NCBI GenBank assembly: GCA_902497145.1
Contig: CABVDR010000005.1
Span: forward strand, 22,518 to 86,517
Direction of reading: 5' to 3'
Origin: an uncultured Oscillospiraceae bacterium
GTDB lineage: Bacteria > Bacillota > Clostridia > Oscillospirales > Oscillospiraceae
DNA length: 64,000 bases
Shown here in pieces: positions 27,201 through 34,251 of this stretch (position 1 is the first letter of the stretch; every line of letters begins with the position of its first letter). The position numbers and the translations under genes were made by a program. Under the pieces are notes generated by a model. It saw nothing but the letters and a program-made list of their open reading frames with translations. It did no database searches and was not told where the DNA came from.

Positions 27201-27934
27201 TCAACGTGACGGCGGAGCTCCGTCTGGCTGTGGCCCAAAGCCCGGTGACCGTATTCACCAATGAGACGGTGCAGACTCCCCTGGAGCTGCGGGACCACAA
27301 TGAGAAAGAGTTGCCTCAGCAGCTGCAAGATCTTATTACGCTGTCCACCCCCACTGTGGAATTGGACCACGACTACTTTACAACGGCCTCTGTCTCCCCC
27401 TCCTCTGATTCTTGGATACTCACCGCCGAGAGCAAAACGGCAACCGGCAGCACCCAGATGACGGTAAGCTACGACTTTACCTACCAGGAGCAAACGTATC
27501 ATGCCACCAGTTCCATCGCTTTGAACCTAGTCACACCAGACATTCAGCTAACCCCAGTTGTATTTTTCTTTGGTGAGGACGATACCGTACAGGAAAAAAC
27601 TCAGCTCTATCCTGCCTCCGGCACGGACATCACATTTACTCTTAATGTAAACGGGACCGAAGAACCCCTCACAACCACGGCACAAATTACCCAGTTTGAA
27701 GAAGTGGCTCTGGAATTGAAAGATATCATCTGGGTGGAGTGGGCTAAAAACCCGGACGGCACGGACCAGATCGGGGTCCTATCCATTGAAGCTTCGCCGC
27801 AAAGTGTTTATCCCGTTTCTGCCTCGGTAAGGGTACAATTCCAATTTGAGTATGCGGGCAGTACCCATACCCTGTGGAAAGATCTGGATGTGCAGCTAAA
27901 GGCGGCAGACAGCACAGAGGAGGGTCAGTCATGA
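21248..27934 (+). CDS. Giant prepilin-type surface protein with GLUG repeats (putative pilus adhesin)
   Basis: A 2228-residue protein with a type III (prepilin) signal: a short basic leader (MPHGIKHNQKG), then FTLHEMLLVIAISIILLAV, keeping the Phe+1 and Glu+5 used by prepilin peptidase and pilus assembly. The remaining 2150 residues or so are extracellular in type. Three blocks of Gly-rich GLUG-like repeats (GGLVG, AGALAG, GGLVGRNQG and similar followed by S/N-C/S-Y-A) fall at about residues 390-585, 945-1105 and 1515-1675. An Ig-like region (about 1910-2000, GQQAGSTTVTVTY) follows. Such size is extreme for a pseudopilin (usually 120-300). It heads the minor-pilin genes, so a pilus-tip adhesin is the best guess. 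ATG at 21248 follows AGGAGG; the stop overlaps the next ATG. Confidence 0.88.
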   Translation: MPHGIKHNQKGFTLHEMLLVIAISIILLAVSVVGILTYMRHLRLTELDNSAKEIFLAAQNRAVLLRSSQQLDGFVSQSSNKIENVDVIPDSSNTTQITVYYIHCDNSNIKQLLPMESIDPTLWEGDFWITYEPESGSVIDVFFCDQNLEISDFPSFYEEWRAASKSARMSRKPMVGYYGGESAQSGTTISLRTPVINIYNEDTLRAEVTYWVPRALLGTPEAVKLDISLTYQNQVIILQQADAVPDFSVDISALSYTYTWTLDSLKESETQFYELFPGGSDLTCGGDFTITAEVSYEGSLKVNGAKKKATDNSLFAKDSHDETAYIACLRHLQNLDTAWSKVEGKTAAEQISDIQKVEDYTFQPIENDQLNRYDGQEYSIYDLTIGSGTNAAGLFGAFSGTPTKKNTLSNIRLVNTNITGNDTPTGALVGSGEYLILTNCQVYWENRSEETTNLREVLGDSATQFYYQVTNTGTAPAGGLAGELRNSTITDSSASTLVKSAGPTGGLVGAGSGLTIKKSYAASYLAGPAAAGLVGNLAGNANISGSYAVGFIDSKQQTNAAAAGLCLGSGSADVTSSYSAMLFTAQSEVPASLTNYPLCQNGSYDNTYYLSSDRFSSDTQQPQRALSYSELIDSTKWDTLFGSGVFTSKSLVQSHPYNLQTTLSLTTYIYPGLSSLDHWGDWGAQFQNGSLVYYEIYQDAEGATTYGFHGGNLSHLSDDKTVVQDGYAVAYQSTESISSLGATLTVTYPLSEQKTETDEFSYGWNTGDLSIYEVKGVKEVTDTSGQPKNYYLLPLPDEVVNSDYAAQDFYQEITIQDTKSDIVNTAVSYYYSPHFANTVVAKNEITSEDELVDKADQLQVEVRTPRHLYNLSQFEAYYASGHQYRFLQQLDLNYMDYTGYELFQPGWSQNPIGIDANSPFRCSYYGNHHRITGVVPAVSYEDEKYQYVGLFGYSTGVLQGVVYEMQETALSISQSGSSSKTLYAGALAGYNGGTMSNCAAFGVQLQASGYDYSTLYLGGLVGRNQGTIRNSAVEGAAITANTSMSNAYAGGFVGDNSAGGYIDQCYAVGKVSVTQARYGTVYACGFAGRSSAALSRSYAAVYLLTDGAAQRYGFCPDSSTHCVYLNDGNFTYRGENYVAQYQDPAATGVTWEALSGTLGNNPTQAIQQQAAAVKAMNMSPAGIKVYGDPQAIYPYPGTVSLKNDDGTLQYIHYGQWPARMELGTIGVYYWEKLTINQTVSYHISAISLMENGQVMKSGTLSTAHGDGGVVTEYGYGYFTLQGQTLSSLKSKRIGYTAEDKELTDFNFEQDNENTEANAELSDLMGGKYAFHSFNTWGTKTDGQGLYVNNQADSSQNAPPVGTWTLNGTLTVNLNPFFADAMSYQGSSAGEGVPTALPGTEQNSYEVRSIDQLQFINWNNNAMNTVRRMDTGNMTKFPYLCYGTNGSLVIRAFYWEQTHDLEGAEDKTYTPIAGVYDTTNQNKGSLFGWFGGTYNGNDYMISDVDIAPYQNDEYNATSCMGLFGAVFDGTLKNIVLYSADGSATVTGSYSGQSRWYAIGALAGLAGSSTDGSAVINCTVAGYTIQDTHHSTSAGGWGGTGLGGLIGVSDMSLEGCTAVTQIVLNSTDNDNVRVGGLVGSCQGSISSSYAGGSITVSQSSTTPSDRGIYIGGIVGGIYMKPQTVGGSSDPAFTVGKSGINLENTLKNCYTYVQLPAANSNSYIKGLYAIGGNGDLHRYYTDDLYTPAPGEQGQPTQDRGSSKYFNTYYLESVVLQNNSNGINTQKVETDIYDSANLNQANPNVTALNYAEMEDNTSEKGLLYRLNSQGAGFSTVTTTTSSGNPLSGRYSFGCDESLLGRDYPFPTILTQSSDLVEGGRANVHYGDWPLAGIRRENGALPVNLDLFADYKVANQGAVHTEKLSLEGVDSGGRWSVESQDPSIALAALSPGGNSDTQTLSITGQQAGSTTVTVTYNTLKNDTYSLEIDVNVTAELRLAVAQSPVTVFTNETVQTPLELRDHNEKELPQQLQDLITLSTPTVELDHDYFTTASVSPSSDSWILTAESKTATGSTQMTVSYDFTYQEQTYHATSSIALNLVTPDIQLTPVVFFFGEDDTVQEKTQLYPASGTDITFTLNVNGTEEPLTTTAQITQFEEVALELKDIIWVEWAKNPDGTDQIGVLSIEASPQSVYPVSASVRVQFQFEYAGSTHTLWKDLDVQLKAADSTEEGQS

Positions 27935-28671
27935 GACGTGCGATATCCCAAAAACTGCACAGTCAGCGGGGGGCCTCCCTGCTGCTGGCCCTGCTGTTCC
28001 TGCTGCTCTGCTCTATGGTCGCCGCCTCCATCCTGATGGCGGCGGCGGCCAACGCCGGTAAGTATCGCAGCAACCTGGAGGAGCACCAGACCTATCTGGC
28101 CCTGTCCAGCGCAGTGACTACCCTGTGCGACGAACTGAACCGCTCAGAGTATAAGGGACAATATCAGTACCGGGAAGAAACGGAGCAGAAGGAGAATCCT
28201 GACGGCACAATAACATCTATTACCCTCAAATTTTTCAAACAGTTGGACGGGAGCTACACCCATATTGACACGGCGGAAGAATCTGGATATCTGAAGGATA
28301 TTCTGCTGAACGACTTTGACGCTCTTTTTGCAGCAGGGATCTCCCTGCCGTCCGACGTTACCAACGAAGGTCTTAAAACAAACACGATTACTCCCCACCA
28401 GCTCACCCTTACCCCAAGCACAGGCACCAGTTTGGACGGCAGGACGGTCAAGCTGACATTGGAGGTCAAAGACTCCTATGCCATCTACATTACCGCGTAC
28501 TTGGAGGATTTGGAGGTGTACAAGGTTGAGGCGGAACTTACCCCCACTGAGACAAAGCCCACCATTCAATCCTTCACTCCCGGCACGCATTTCACCCAAC
28601 CCATGAGATGGAAACTGGGCTGGATTACCATTGCCGGAGAAACCACCGAAGGAGAAGGAACCGACGGATGA
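27931..28671 (+). CDS. Minor pilin-like protein (PilX type)
   Basis: A 246-residue product starting at the ATG that overlaps the previous stop (ATGA). A basic leader is followed by RGASLLLALLFLLLCSMVAA, a long N-terminal hydrophobic helix like that of PilX/GspK-type minor pilins. The classical Glu+5 is absent, which is also seen in GspK-like tip subunits. The rest is a polar, Thr/Glu-rich domain with no recognised motif. Together with the next two genes it probably forms the priming/tip complex that carries the giant prepilin. Family assignment rests on the N-terminus and gene order. Confidence 0.72.
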   Translation: MRRAISQKLHSQRGASLLLALLFLLLCSMVAASILMAAAANAGKYRSNLEEHQTYLALSSAVTTLCDELNRSEYKGQYQYREETEQKENPDGTITSITLKFFKQLDGSYTHIDTAEESGYLKDILLNDFDALFAAGISLPSDVTNEGLKTNTITPHQLTLTPSTGTSLDGRTVKLTLEVKDSYAIYITAYLEDLEVYKVEAELTPTETKPTIQSFTPGTHFTQPMRWKLGWITIAGETTEGEGTDG

Positions 28672-29012
28672 AGCAGATCACGGCAAAATTGAATAGCTGC
28701 CGGGGAGAATCTCTGGTGGAGGTCCTGGCCTCGATTCTGATCGCCACCCTGTCCGTAGGTCTTCTGCTAGGAGGCATAGCCGTTTCCGCCAACCTGGAAC
28801 GCCACGCTGATCAGTCGGACGAGAACTTCTACCAAACCTTGAATGCAGCGGAAGAGCGCCTGACCCCTGTCAAGGAGGGCGTAGCGCAGTCTCCTGATAT
28901 TCAAATATCCGAGGGCGGCACCAGCATTCAAATCCCCATCTGCATTTATGGGGACGAGGAACTCTGGTCCTACGGCCTGAATGCCACACCCAAAGGCGGT
29001 GACGGTTCGTGA
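28668..29012 (+). CDS. Minor prepilin-like protein (PilV/GspI type)
   Basis: A 114-residue product starting at 28668, overlapping the upstream stop by ATGA. The N-terminus reads NSCRGESLVEVLASILIA, a prepilin signal with the cleavable Gly and a Glu at about +5, followed by a hydrophobic helix (LSVGLLLGGIAV). The remaining 70 residues or so are short and acidic. Length and position between the PilX-like and PilW-like genes match the small GspI/PilV class. No disulfide pair or other motif is seen apart from one Cys near the C-terminus (PICIYG). Confidence 0.75.
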   Translation: MKQITAKLNSCRGESLVEVLASILIATLSVGLLLGGIAVSANLERHADQSDENFYQTLNAAEERLTPVKEGVAQSPDIQISEGGTSIQIPICIYGDEELWSYGLNATPKGGDGS

Positions 29013-29527
29013 AACGCCTGCGTCAAAAGCTGAAAAACAGCCGGGGCCTGACGCTGGTGGAGATGATGGCAGCGTCAGCCATTCTGATCCTGCTGGCCCT
29101 GATGCTCCACACCGGCCTCATCATGGCTCAGGACAGCTACAACAAGATGACCAGCGAGTCGGAAAGTCAGCTGCTGCTGTCCACGCTCACCGACTTGCTG
29201 GCCCATGAGCTGCGGTACGCCCGGGACGTGGAGACCGGCGCTGACGGCATCCTTTCCAACTACACCAGCGTCAACTACGGCCGCCACACCACCCTGTCTC
29301 TTAATGCAGAAACCAAACAACTGGAGGCCAGCGGCCGTCAGATGCTCTCCAGTGGAGCCTATGGCAACGGGGCGTACCAGATCGAGACTTGCAGCATTAC
29401 TTATACGGAAGATACCGGCCTGTTTCATGTCCAGTTAAAGGTGGCCGGGCCCTCTTCCATCGCAAACGAAGCCGAATTTTCCGTCCGCTGTCTCAATGCA
29501 GAGGGCGGCGAGGGAGGAACTACATGA
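29009..29527 (+). CDS. Minor prepilin-like protein (PilW/GspJ type)
   Basis: A 172-residue product with the prepilin signal SRGLTLVEMMAASAILILLA, in which the leader ends in Gly and Glu is at +5. Translation starts with GTG at 29009, overlapping the upstream TGA (GTGA). The C-terminal domain is Thr/Ser-rich with alternating beta segments (YQIETCSITYTEDTGLFHVQ), as in GspJ/PilW-like subunits. Its stop overlaps the pilB ATG. The three minor prepilins and pilB therefore form an unbroken chain of 4-base overlaps, which favours fixed expression ratios. Confidence 0.78.
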   Translation: MKRLRQKLKNSRGLTLVEMMAASAILILLALMLHTGLIMAQDSYNKMTSESESQLLLSTLTDLLAHELRYARDVETGADGILSNYTSVNYGRHTTLSLNAETKQLEASGRQMLSSGAYGNGAYQIETCSITYTEDTGLFHVQLKVAGPSSIANEAEFSVRCLNAEGGEGGTT

Positions 29528-31230
29528 AATACACACGTCTGGGCGACCTGCTGGTAGGCAACGGCACCATCACTCAGGACCAGCTGGAAGAGGCTCTCAG
29601 AATTCAAAAAGAAAACGGCAAACGCCTGGGCGATATTCTGCGGGATAACCACATTATTACTGAAAACCAGGTGATCGAGGCCCTGATGGCCCAGCTGGGT
29701 CTGGAGTTTATTGATTTGAACGCCTGTACCATCTCCTCCGAGATGGCCCAGCTGCTGCCCAAAAGCATCGCCAAAAAGTACCAGGTTGTGCCGGTGCGGG
29801 CCACCCGCACGGAGCTGTACCTGGCCATGTCAGACCCGCTGAACTTTACCGCCATGGAGGAGGTGGCGGCGGCGACCCGCCGCCAGGTCATTCCCATGAT
29901 CGCTACTCAGGCCGCTCTGGAGCGGGCGGTGCAGAACCTGTACAGCAACCAGGGCACCATGAAGGCCATTGAGGACATGCGCCGGGATCTGGACAGCAGC
30001 CAATACGGCGCGTCGATCCGCATCGGAGATGAGTTCCAGATGTCCGCGGACGATGGGGACGAAAACGCCGCCCCCACCATCCGCCTGGTCAACTCCATCA
30101 TCCACCGGGCGTATACAGAAAACGCCAGCGACATCCACCTGGAACCCACAGGGGAAAAGCTGCGCATCCGCATGCGCATCGACGGCGTGCTGCGCAACAT
30201 TATTACCGTCCCCCGGGAGCTGCAGATGTCGGTGATTTCCCGCATCAAAATCATGGCGCAAATGGACATCGCCCAGAAAAACATTCCCCAGGACGGCCGG
30301 ATCAACATGACGGTGCAGCAGGAAACTCTGGACCTGCGCGTATCCACCCTGCCCACCATTCACGGGGAGAAGATTGTGATCCGTCTGCTGCGCAAGGACG
30401 CCCGGATGATCAGCATCGACGGCATCGGCCTTCAAGGAGAAAACCGGCGCAAGTTTCTGGAACTCCTGTCTGGCTGCACTGAGGGCGTGCTGATGGTAGT
30501 AGGTCCCACCGACTCCGGCAAAACCTCCACCCTGTATACCATGATCGATCGAAAAAAAAGCGAAGAAGTGAACCTCATCTCTCTGGAAGACCCGGTGGAG
30601 TACCACATCGACGGAGTCTGTCAGGTGCAGATCAACGACCGCACCGACCTGACCTTCGCCAACGCCCTGCGGGCGGTGCTGCGTCAGGACCCGGACATCA
30701 TCGCCGTGGGCGAAATCCGGGACGGCGAGACGGCAGAAATCGCCATGCGGGCCGCCATGACCGGCCACCTGGTTCTCACCACCATCCACACCAACAACGC
30801 TCTGTCCTCCATTGACCGCCTGCTGGACATCGGCGTGGAGCCCTACCTCATCGCCGGGGCGGTGCGGGGCATTGTCTCCCAGCGGCTGGTGCGGAAAATC
30901 TGTCCCCGGTGCCGCCAGGCCTACACGCCCGCCGAGGAGGAGGCCGCCATGCTGGAGCTCCCCTGGAGCCAGGATCTGAAATTCTACCGGGGTGTCGGCT
31001 GCTCGGACTGCTTCCAGACTGGTTATCGGGGCCGAACAGCGGTGTTTGAGATTCTGCCCTTCACCCCCCAGATCCGCCGGGCCATCCATCAGCGGGATCT
31101 CAAGCAGCTCCAGGAGGCAGTGCGCCAGTCCACCTTCCAGCCCCTTCTGGTCAACTGCGCCCAGCTGGTGACCCAGGGGATCACCACCACGGAAGAAATC
31201 TTTAGGATCGTAGGGAGACAAGTGGAATGA
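29524..31230 (+). CDS. pilB: Type IV pilus extension ATPase PilB
   Basis: A 568-residue GspE/PilB ATPase that powers pilus polymerisation at the inner membrane. Residues 1-150 are the GspE N-terminal domain (LGDLLVGNGTITQDQLEEAL). The motor domain has ASDIHLEP, GPTDSGKTSTLY (Walker A near 327-334; Asp replaces the commoner Gly but the GxxxxGKT pattern holds), LEDPVEY (Asp box), VGEIRDGETAEIAMRAAMTG (Walker B) and TTIHTNNA (His box). A CPRCRQAY and CSDCF pair (about 459-495) forms the zinc site typical of PilB rather than PilT. The start at 29524 overlaps the upstream stop; an earlier in-frame Met would lie within the previous gene. Confidence 0.95.
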   Translation: MKYTRLGDLLVGNGTITQDQLEEALRIQKENGKRLGDILRDNHIITENQVIEALMAQLGLEFIDLNACTISSEMAQLLPKSIAKKYQVVPVRATRTELYLAMSDPLNFTAMEEVAAATRRQVIPMIATQAALERAVQNLYSNQGTMKAIEDMRRDLDSSQYGASIRIGDEFQMSADDGDENAAPTIRLVNSIIHRAYTENASDIHLEPTGEKLRIRMRIDGVLRNIITVPRELQMSVISRIKIMAQMDIAQKNIPQDGRINMTVQQETLDLRVSTLPTIHGEKIVIRLLRKDARMISIDGIGLQGENRRKFLELLSGCTEGVLMVVGPTDSGKTSTLYTMIDRKKSEEVNLISLEDPVEYHIDGVCQVQINDRTDLTFANALRAVLRQDPDIIAVGEIRDGETAEIAMRAAMTGHLVLTTIHTNNALSSIDRLLDIGVEPYLIAGAVRGIVSQRLVRKICPRCRQAYTPAEEEAAMLELPWSQDLKFYRGVGCSDCFQTGYRGRTAVFEILPFTPQIRRAIHQRDLKQLQEAVRQSTFQPLLVNCAQLVTQGITTTEEIFRIVGRQVE

Positions 31231-32339
31231 ACATCATCCAAGCCATTGAAAAAGCTAAGGCCGATCGGGCTTCCGACCTCCATCTGGTCTGCGGTCTGCC
31301 GCCGAAATACCGGGTGGACGGAGAGATCCGGGATCTGGATCCCACCCCTCTCACTCCCCAGCAGTGCGGGGAGCTGGCCAGGGAGCTGGCTGGGGAGAGC
31401 TTCTCCCAGCTGGAAGCGGTGGGCGAGCTGGACCTGGCCCTCACCCTTGCAGGGGTGCGGTGCCGCCTGAACCTGTTTCGCCAGCAAGGGGTCTACTCCG
31501 CCGCTATCCGTCTGCTCAGTGACCACATCCCCCAGTTGGAGGAGCTGGGCCTGCCGGAGGTGGTCAAGGAGTTTGCCTCCTACCACCAGGGGCTGGTGCT
31601 CATCACCGGCGAGACCGGCTCGGGAAAATCCACCACCCTGGCCGCCCTGCTTAACCAAATCAACCACACCCAGCGCCTCCACATCCTCACCCTGGAGGAC
31701 CCGGTGGAGTACATCTATACCCCCGACCAGTGTCTCATCAACCAGCGGGAAATTGGCCGGGACACCATGAGCTTCTCCGCCGGCCTGCGGGCCGCTTTGC
31801 GTGAGGACCCGGACGTGATCCTGGTGGGTGAGATGCGGGATCTGGACACCATCCAGACCGCCCTCACCGCCGCCGAGACGGGCCACCTGGTCTTCGGCAC
31901 CGTCCACACCAACTCCGCCGCCGACTCCATCGACCGCATTGTGGACGTGTTCCCGGCGGAGCGGCAGCAGCAGATCCGCCTGCAGCTGTCCATGACCTTG
32001 AAGGCCGTCCTCTCCCAGCAGCTGCTGCCCCGGGCCAAAGAGGGCGGGCGGGTGCTGGCCTGCGAGGTAATGAAAACCGACGACGCCATCCGCAACCTGA
32101 TCCGGGAGGGCAAGACCCCCCAGATCCAGAACGCCATCCAGACCAGCGGTTCCATTGGCAACATTCTCATGGACCGCTATCTGCAAAACCTGTACCGCAG
32201 CGGGACCATCTCCCTAGAGACCATGCAGGGTGCCCTGCGGGGCGGCTCACCCCAGGTGGGGGGCACTCCCATGGGAGCGCCTATGGGGACGCCCATGGGC
32301 GGCGGTCTGGGGGCCCGTCCCCGGGGCTTTGGCCGATGA
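31227..32339 (+). CDS. pilT: Type IV pilus retraction ATPase PilT
   Basis: A 370-residue hexameric ATPase for pilus depolymerisation and twitching. It shows ASDLHLVCG, GETGSGKSTTLA (Walker A, about 127-138), LEDPVEYIY, VGEMRDLDTIQTALTAAETG, GTVHTNSA, and the PilT hallmark AIRNLIREGKTPQIQNAIQT. No zinc site is present, unlike PilB. The C-terminal 30 residues are an unusual Gly/Met/Pro-rich tail with repeats of MGAP/MGTP ending in ARPRGFGR. The ATG overlaps the pilB stop. Its presence means pili are expected to retract. Confidence 0.95.
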   Translation: MNIIQAIEKAKADRASDLHLVCGLPPKYRVDGEIRDLDPTPLTPQQCGELARELAGESFSQLEAVGELDLALTLAGVRCRLNLFRQQGVYSAAIRLLSDHIPQLEELGLPEVVKEFASYHQGLVLITGETGSGKSTTLAALLNQINHTQRLHILTLEDPVEYIYTPDQCLINQREIGRDTMSFSAGLRAALREDPDVILVGEMRDLDTIQTALTAAETGHLVFGTVHTNSAADSIDRIVDVFPAERQQQIRLQLSMTLKAVLSQQLLPRAKEGGRVLACEVMKTDDAIRNLIREGKTPQIQNAIQTSGSIGNILMDRYLQNLYRSGTISLETMQGALRGGSPQVGGTPMGAPMGTPMGGGLGARPRGFGR

Positions 32340-32353
32340 AGGAGGAATAGACC

Positions 32354-33559
32354 ATGCCGACCTATCGCTATGAAGCCCTGGGCGGAGACGGCCAGCGGGC
32401 CGAGGGCGTGCTGGAGGCCTCCGACAGCGCCCAGGCGGTCTCTCAGATCCGCCAAACCTATGATGTGGTGCTCAAGCTGGAGGAGATTGCCGCCCCCCGC
32501 ACCGATCCTCTGGAGAAATTCCAAAAGCTGAATCTCAAGGTCTTTTCCTTGATGTGCAAGCAGTTCTCCATCATCCTCAAGTCGGGCCTGCCTCTGGTAC
32601 AGACGGTGGACCTGGTGGCCTCCCAGGTTTCAGACAAGATGCTGAAAAAGCTGCTGGAGGAGGTATCCCAGGACATTGCCAACGGCTGGAGTCTGTCTTA
32701 CAGCTTCTCCCAGCGGGGCAAGAACCGTCTGCCCGTCACCTTTGTGGAAACCATCCGGGCGGGCGAGGAGTCCGGCGACCTGATGCGTGCCTTTGAGCGC
32801 ATGAGCATCTACTACGACCGTATGACCAAGACCCGGGCCAAGGCTACCAGCGCCCTCATCTACCCCGCTTTTCTCACCGTAGTGGCGGTGATCGTGGTCA
32901 CCATCATCATGACCTATGCCGTGCCCACGTTCGCCTCCACTTTTGACTCCATGGATATTGAACTGCCCCTGGCTACCCGGATCGTCATTGGCGTATCCAA
33001 CTTTTTCAGCCGCTATATTTGGCTGCTGCTGTGTCTGGTGGCTGGGATCCTCTTTCTGCTCCGACTGTACAGCCACACGGCCAAGGGCCGGGTTCAGATG
33101 TCCCGGCTGCGTCTGGGGCTGCCCATTCTGGGCAAGATCGCCGTCATGACGGCGGCCAGCCAGTTTGCCCACACCATGGCCGCCATGCTTTCCGCAGGCA
33201 TGCCCATCCTCAACGCTTTGGACACGGCTTCCCGCTCCATCAGCAACGCCCACCTGTCCGCCCAGATTCAGGAGGTAATCCCCGGCGTGGAGGGGGGCCG
33301 CCCTCTGGGGGAGTGTATGCGCGCCTGTAAGGATCTGCCCCCCATGCTGGTGCAGATGACCGCCATGGGCGAGTCCACCGGCTCCTTGGAGTCCACCCTG
33401 GAGATCCAGGCGGAGTACTACGACAATGAGGTGGACACCCTGTCCGCCCGTGCCCTGGCCCTGCTGGAACCCATCATCATTTGCATCATGGCGTTTTTTG
33501 TCCTTGTCATTTTGCTTTCTATCTATCTGCCCATGTTCAGTATGTACGGGGCCATGTAA
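32354..33559 (+). CDS. pilC: Type IV pilus inner-membrane platform protein PilC
   Basis: A 401-residue GspF/PilC-family membrane protein that couples the PilB/PilT motors to the growing pilus. The N-terminus YRYEALGGDGQRAEGVLEA is typical. It has two related T2SSF domains (about 66-190 and 270-395), each with a FxRQFSIILKSGLPLVQ-like or ASQFAHTMAAMLSAGMP-like helix. Three hydrophobic segments lie near 168-190, 212-235 and 370-395. GGAGGAATAG precedes the ATG, so it is translated separately from pilT, 14 bases downstream of its stop. A 9-bp hairpin follows the gene. Confidence 0.93.
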   Translation: MPTYRYEALGGDGQRAEGVLEASDSAQAVSQIRQTYDVVLKLEEIAAPRTDPLEKFQKLNLKVFSLMCKQFSIILKSGLPLVQTVDLVASQVSDKMLKKLLEEVSQDIANGWSLSYSFSQRGKNRLPVTFVETIRAGEESGDLMRAFERMSIYYDRMTKTRAKATSALIYPAFLTVVAVIVVTIIMTYAVPTFASTFDSMDIELPLATRIVIGVSNFFSRYIWLLLCLVAGILFLLRLYSHTAKGRVQMSRLRLGLPILGKIAVMTAASQFAHTMAAMLSAGMPILNALDTASRSISNAHLSAQIQEVIPGVEGGRPLGECMRACKDLPPMLVQMTAMGESTGSLESTLEIQAEYYDNEVDTLSARALALLEPIIICIMAFFVLVILLSIYLPMFSMYGAM

Positions 33560-33569
33560 GCTTGTCGTT

Positions 33570-33592
33570 AAAGGGCGGCCACCCCGCCCTTT
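33570..33592 (+). promoter_or_regulatory. Hairpin between pilC and pilA
   Basis: AAAGGGCGG pairs with CCGCCCTTT around a 5-base loop, with TTTTTT about 11 bases later. It could be a partial terminator or an mRNA-processing/stabilising structure that lets pilin mRNA accumulate separately. Position before the major pilin gene is the reason for listing it. Confidence 0.45.
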
Positions 33593-33654
33593 GATGAATA
33601 TATGTTTTTTACCTGCCGTGTGTGGCAGCAAACAATAAAAGGGAGGAGATTCCA

Positions 33655-34107
33655 ATGAATCTGAAACAGAAACTGTCTAAGAAACTGAAGAAGTCCGGTG
33701 GCTTTACCCTCATCGAGATGCTCATCGTGGTGGCCATCATCGCCATCCTGGTGGCGGTGTCCATCCCCATGGTGGGCAGCGCCCTGGAGAAGGCCCGTGT
33801 AGCCACCGATCAGGCCAACGAGCGGGCTGCCAAGGGCGCCGCTATGGTTGAGTACCTGACCGAGGGTGAGACCGACCCTGTGACCTATGCCTATGATGCT
33901 GAGAACGGCGTCGTTTATCTTAGTACTGAGACTGATAGCGTTGGTAAGATTAAAGCATACGGCCAGTGCTCCAAGCACAAGGGCGGCTATGTGCAGGTAG
34001 AGATCACTGCTACTGATGCAGATATGAAAGTTAATGTAACTTGGGCTGGAGATGGAATCACTAATACTGCCCCCGACGGCATCACCGCAACCGAGGCTGA
34101 CACCTGA
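33655..34107 (+). CDS. pilA: Type IV major pilin
   Basis: A 150-residue prepilin. The leader is basic (MNLKQKLSKKLKKSGG) and is cleaved before FTLIEMLIVVAIIAILVAV, the canonical N-methylated pilin helix with Glu+5. The head domain is short (about 95 residues) and acidic, with a single Cys (GQCSKHKGG), so there is no classical disulfide loop. GGGAGGAG precedes the ATG at 33655. The codons from about 33885 to 34065 shift to A/T-ending forms (AGTACTGAGACTGATAGC and the like), unlike the GC-rich start of the gene and its neighbours. It is flanked on both sides by hairpins, consistent with an expression level of its own. Confidence 0.93.
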   Translation: MNLKQKLSKKLKKSGGFTLIEMLIVVAIIAILVAVSIPMVGSALEKARVATDQANERAAKGAAMVEYLTEGETDPVTYAYDAENGVVYLSTETDSVGKIKAYGQCSKHKGGYVQVEITATDADMKVNVTWAGDGITNTAPDGITATEADT

Positions 34108-34135
34108 TTACATTAACTACTCTGATTTTTTAACC

Positions 34136-34219
34136 CCGCCGGGGGGGTGGCCCCCGGCGGTACTACCCGAAGCGGCAAACCGCTTTGGGAGAGCTTCGGA
34201 ACCTCCGGAGCTCTCCCAA
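34136..34219 (+). terminator. Cluster of hairpins after pilA
   Basis: Three inverted repeats follow the pilin gene: CCGCCGGGGG/CCCCCGGCGG (34136-34160), AGCGG/CCGCT around 34171-34185, and TTGGGAGAGCT paired with AGCTCTCCCAA (about 34185-34219). None has a T-run. They may act as an attenuator or RNA stabiliser lowering expression of pilD and later genes relative to pilA. Confidence 0.5.
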
Positions 34220-34251
34220 GGCCGTTTGTAATGTTACAAAGGAGTATTCCC

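Noticed and set aside
30500..30530. Asp in the PilB Walker A (GPTDSGKT instead of GPTGSGKT)
   Set aside because: The GxxxxGKT pattern is intact and other motor motifs are normal, so loss of activity is not implied.
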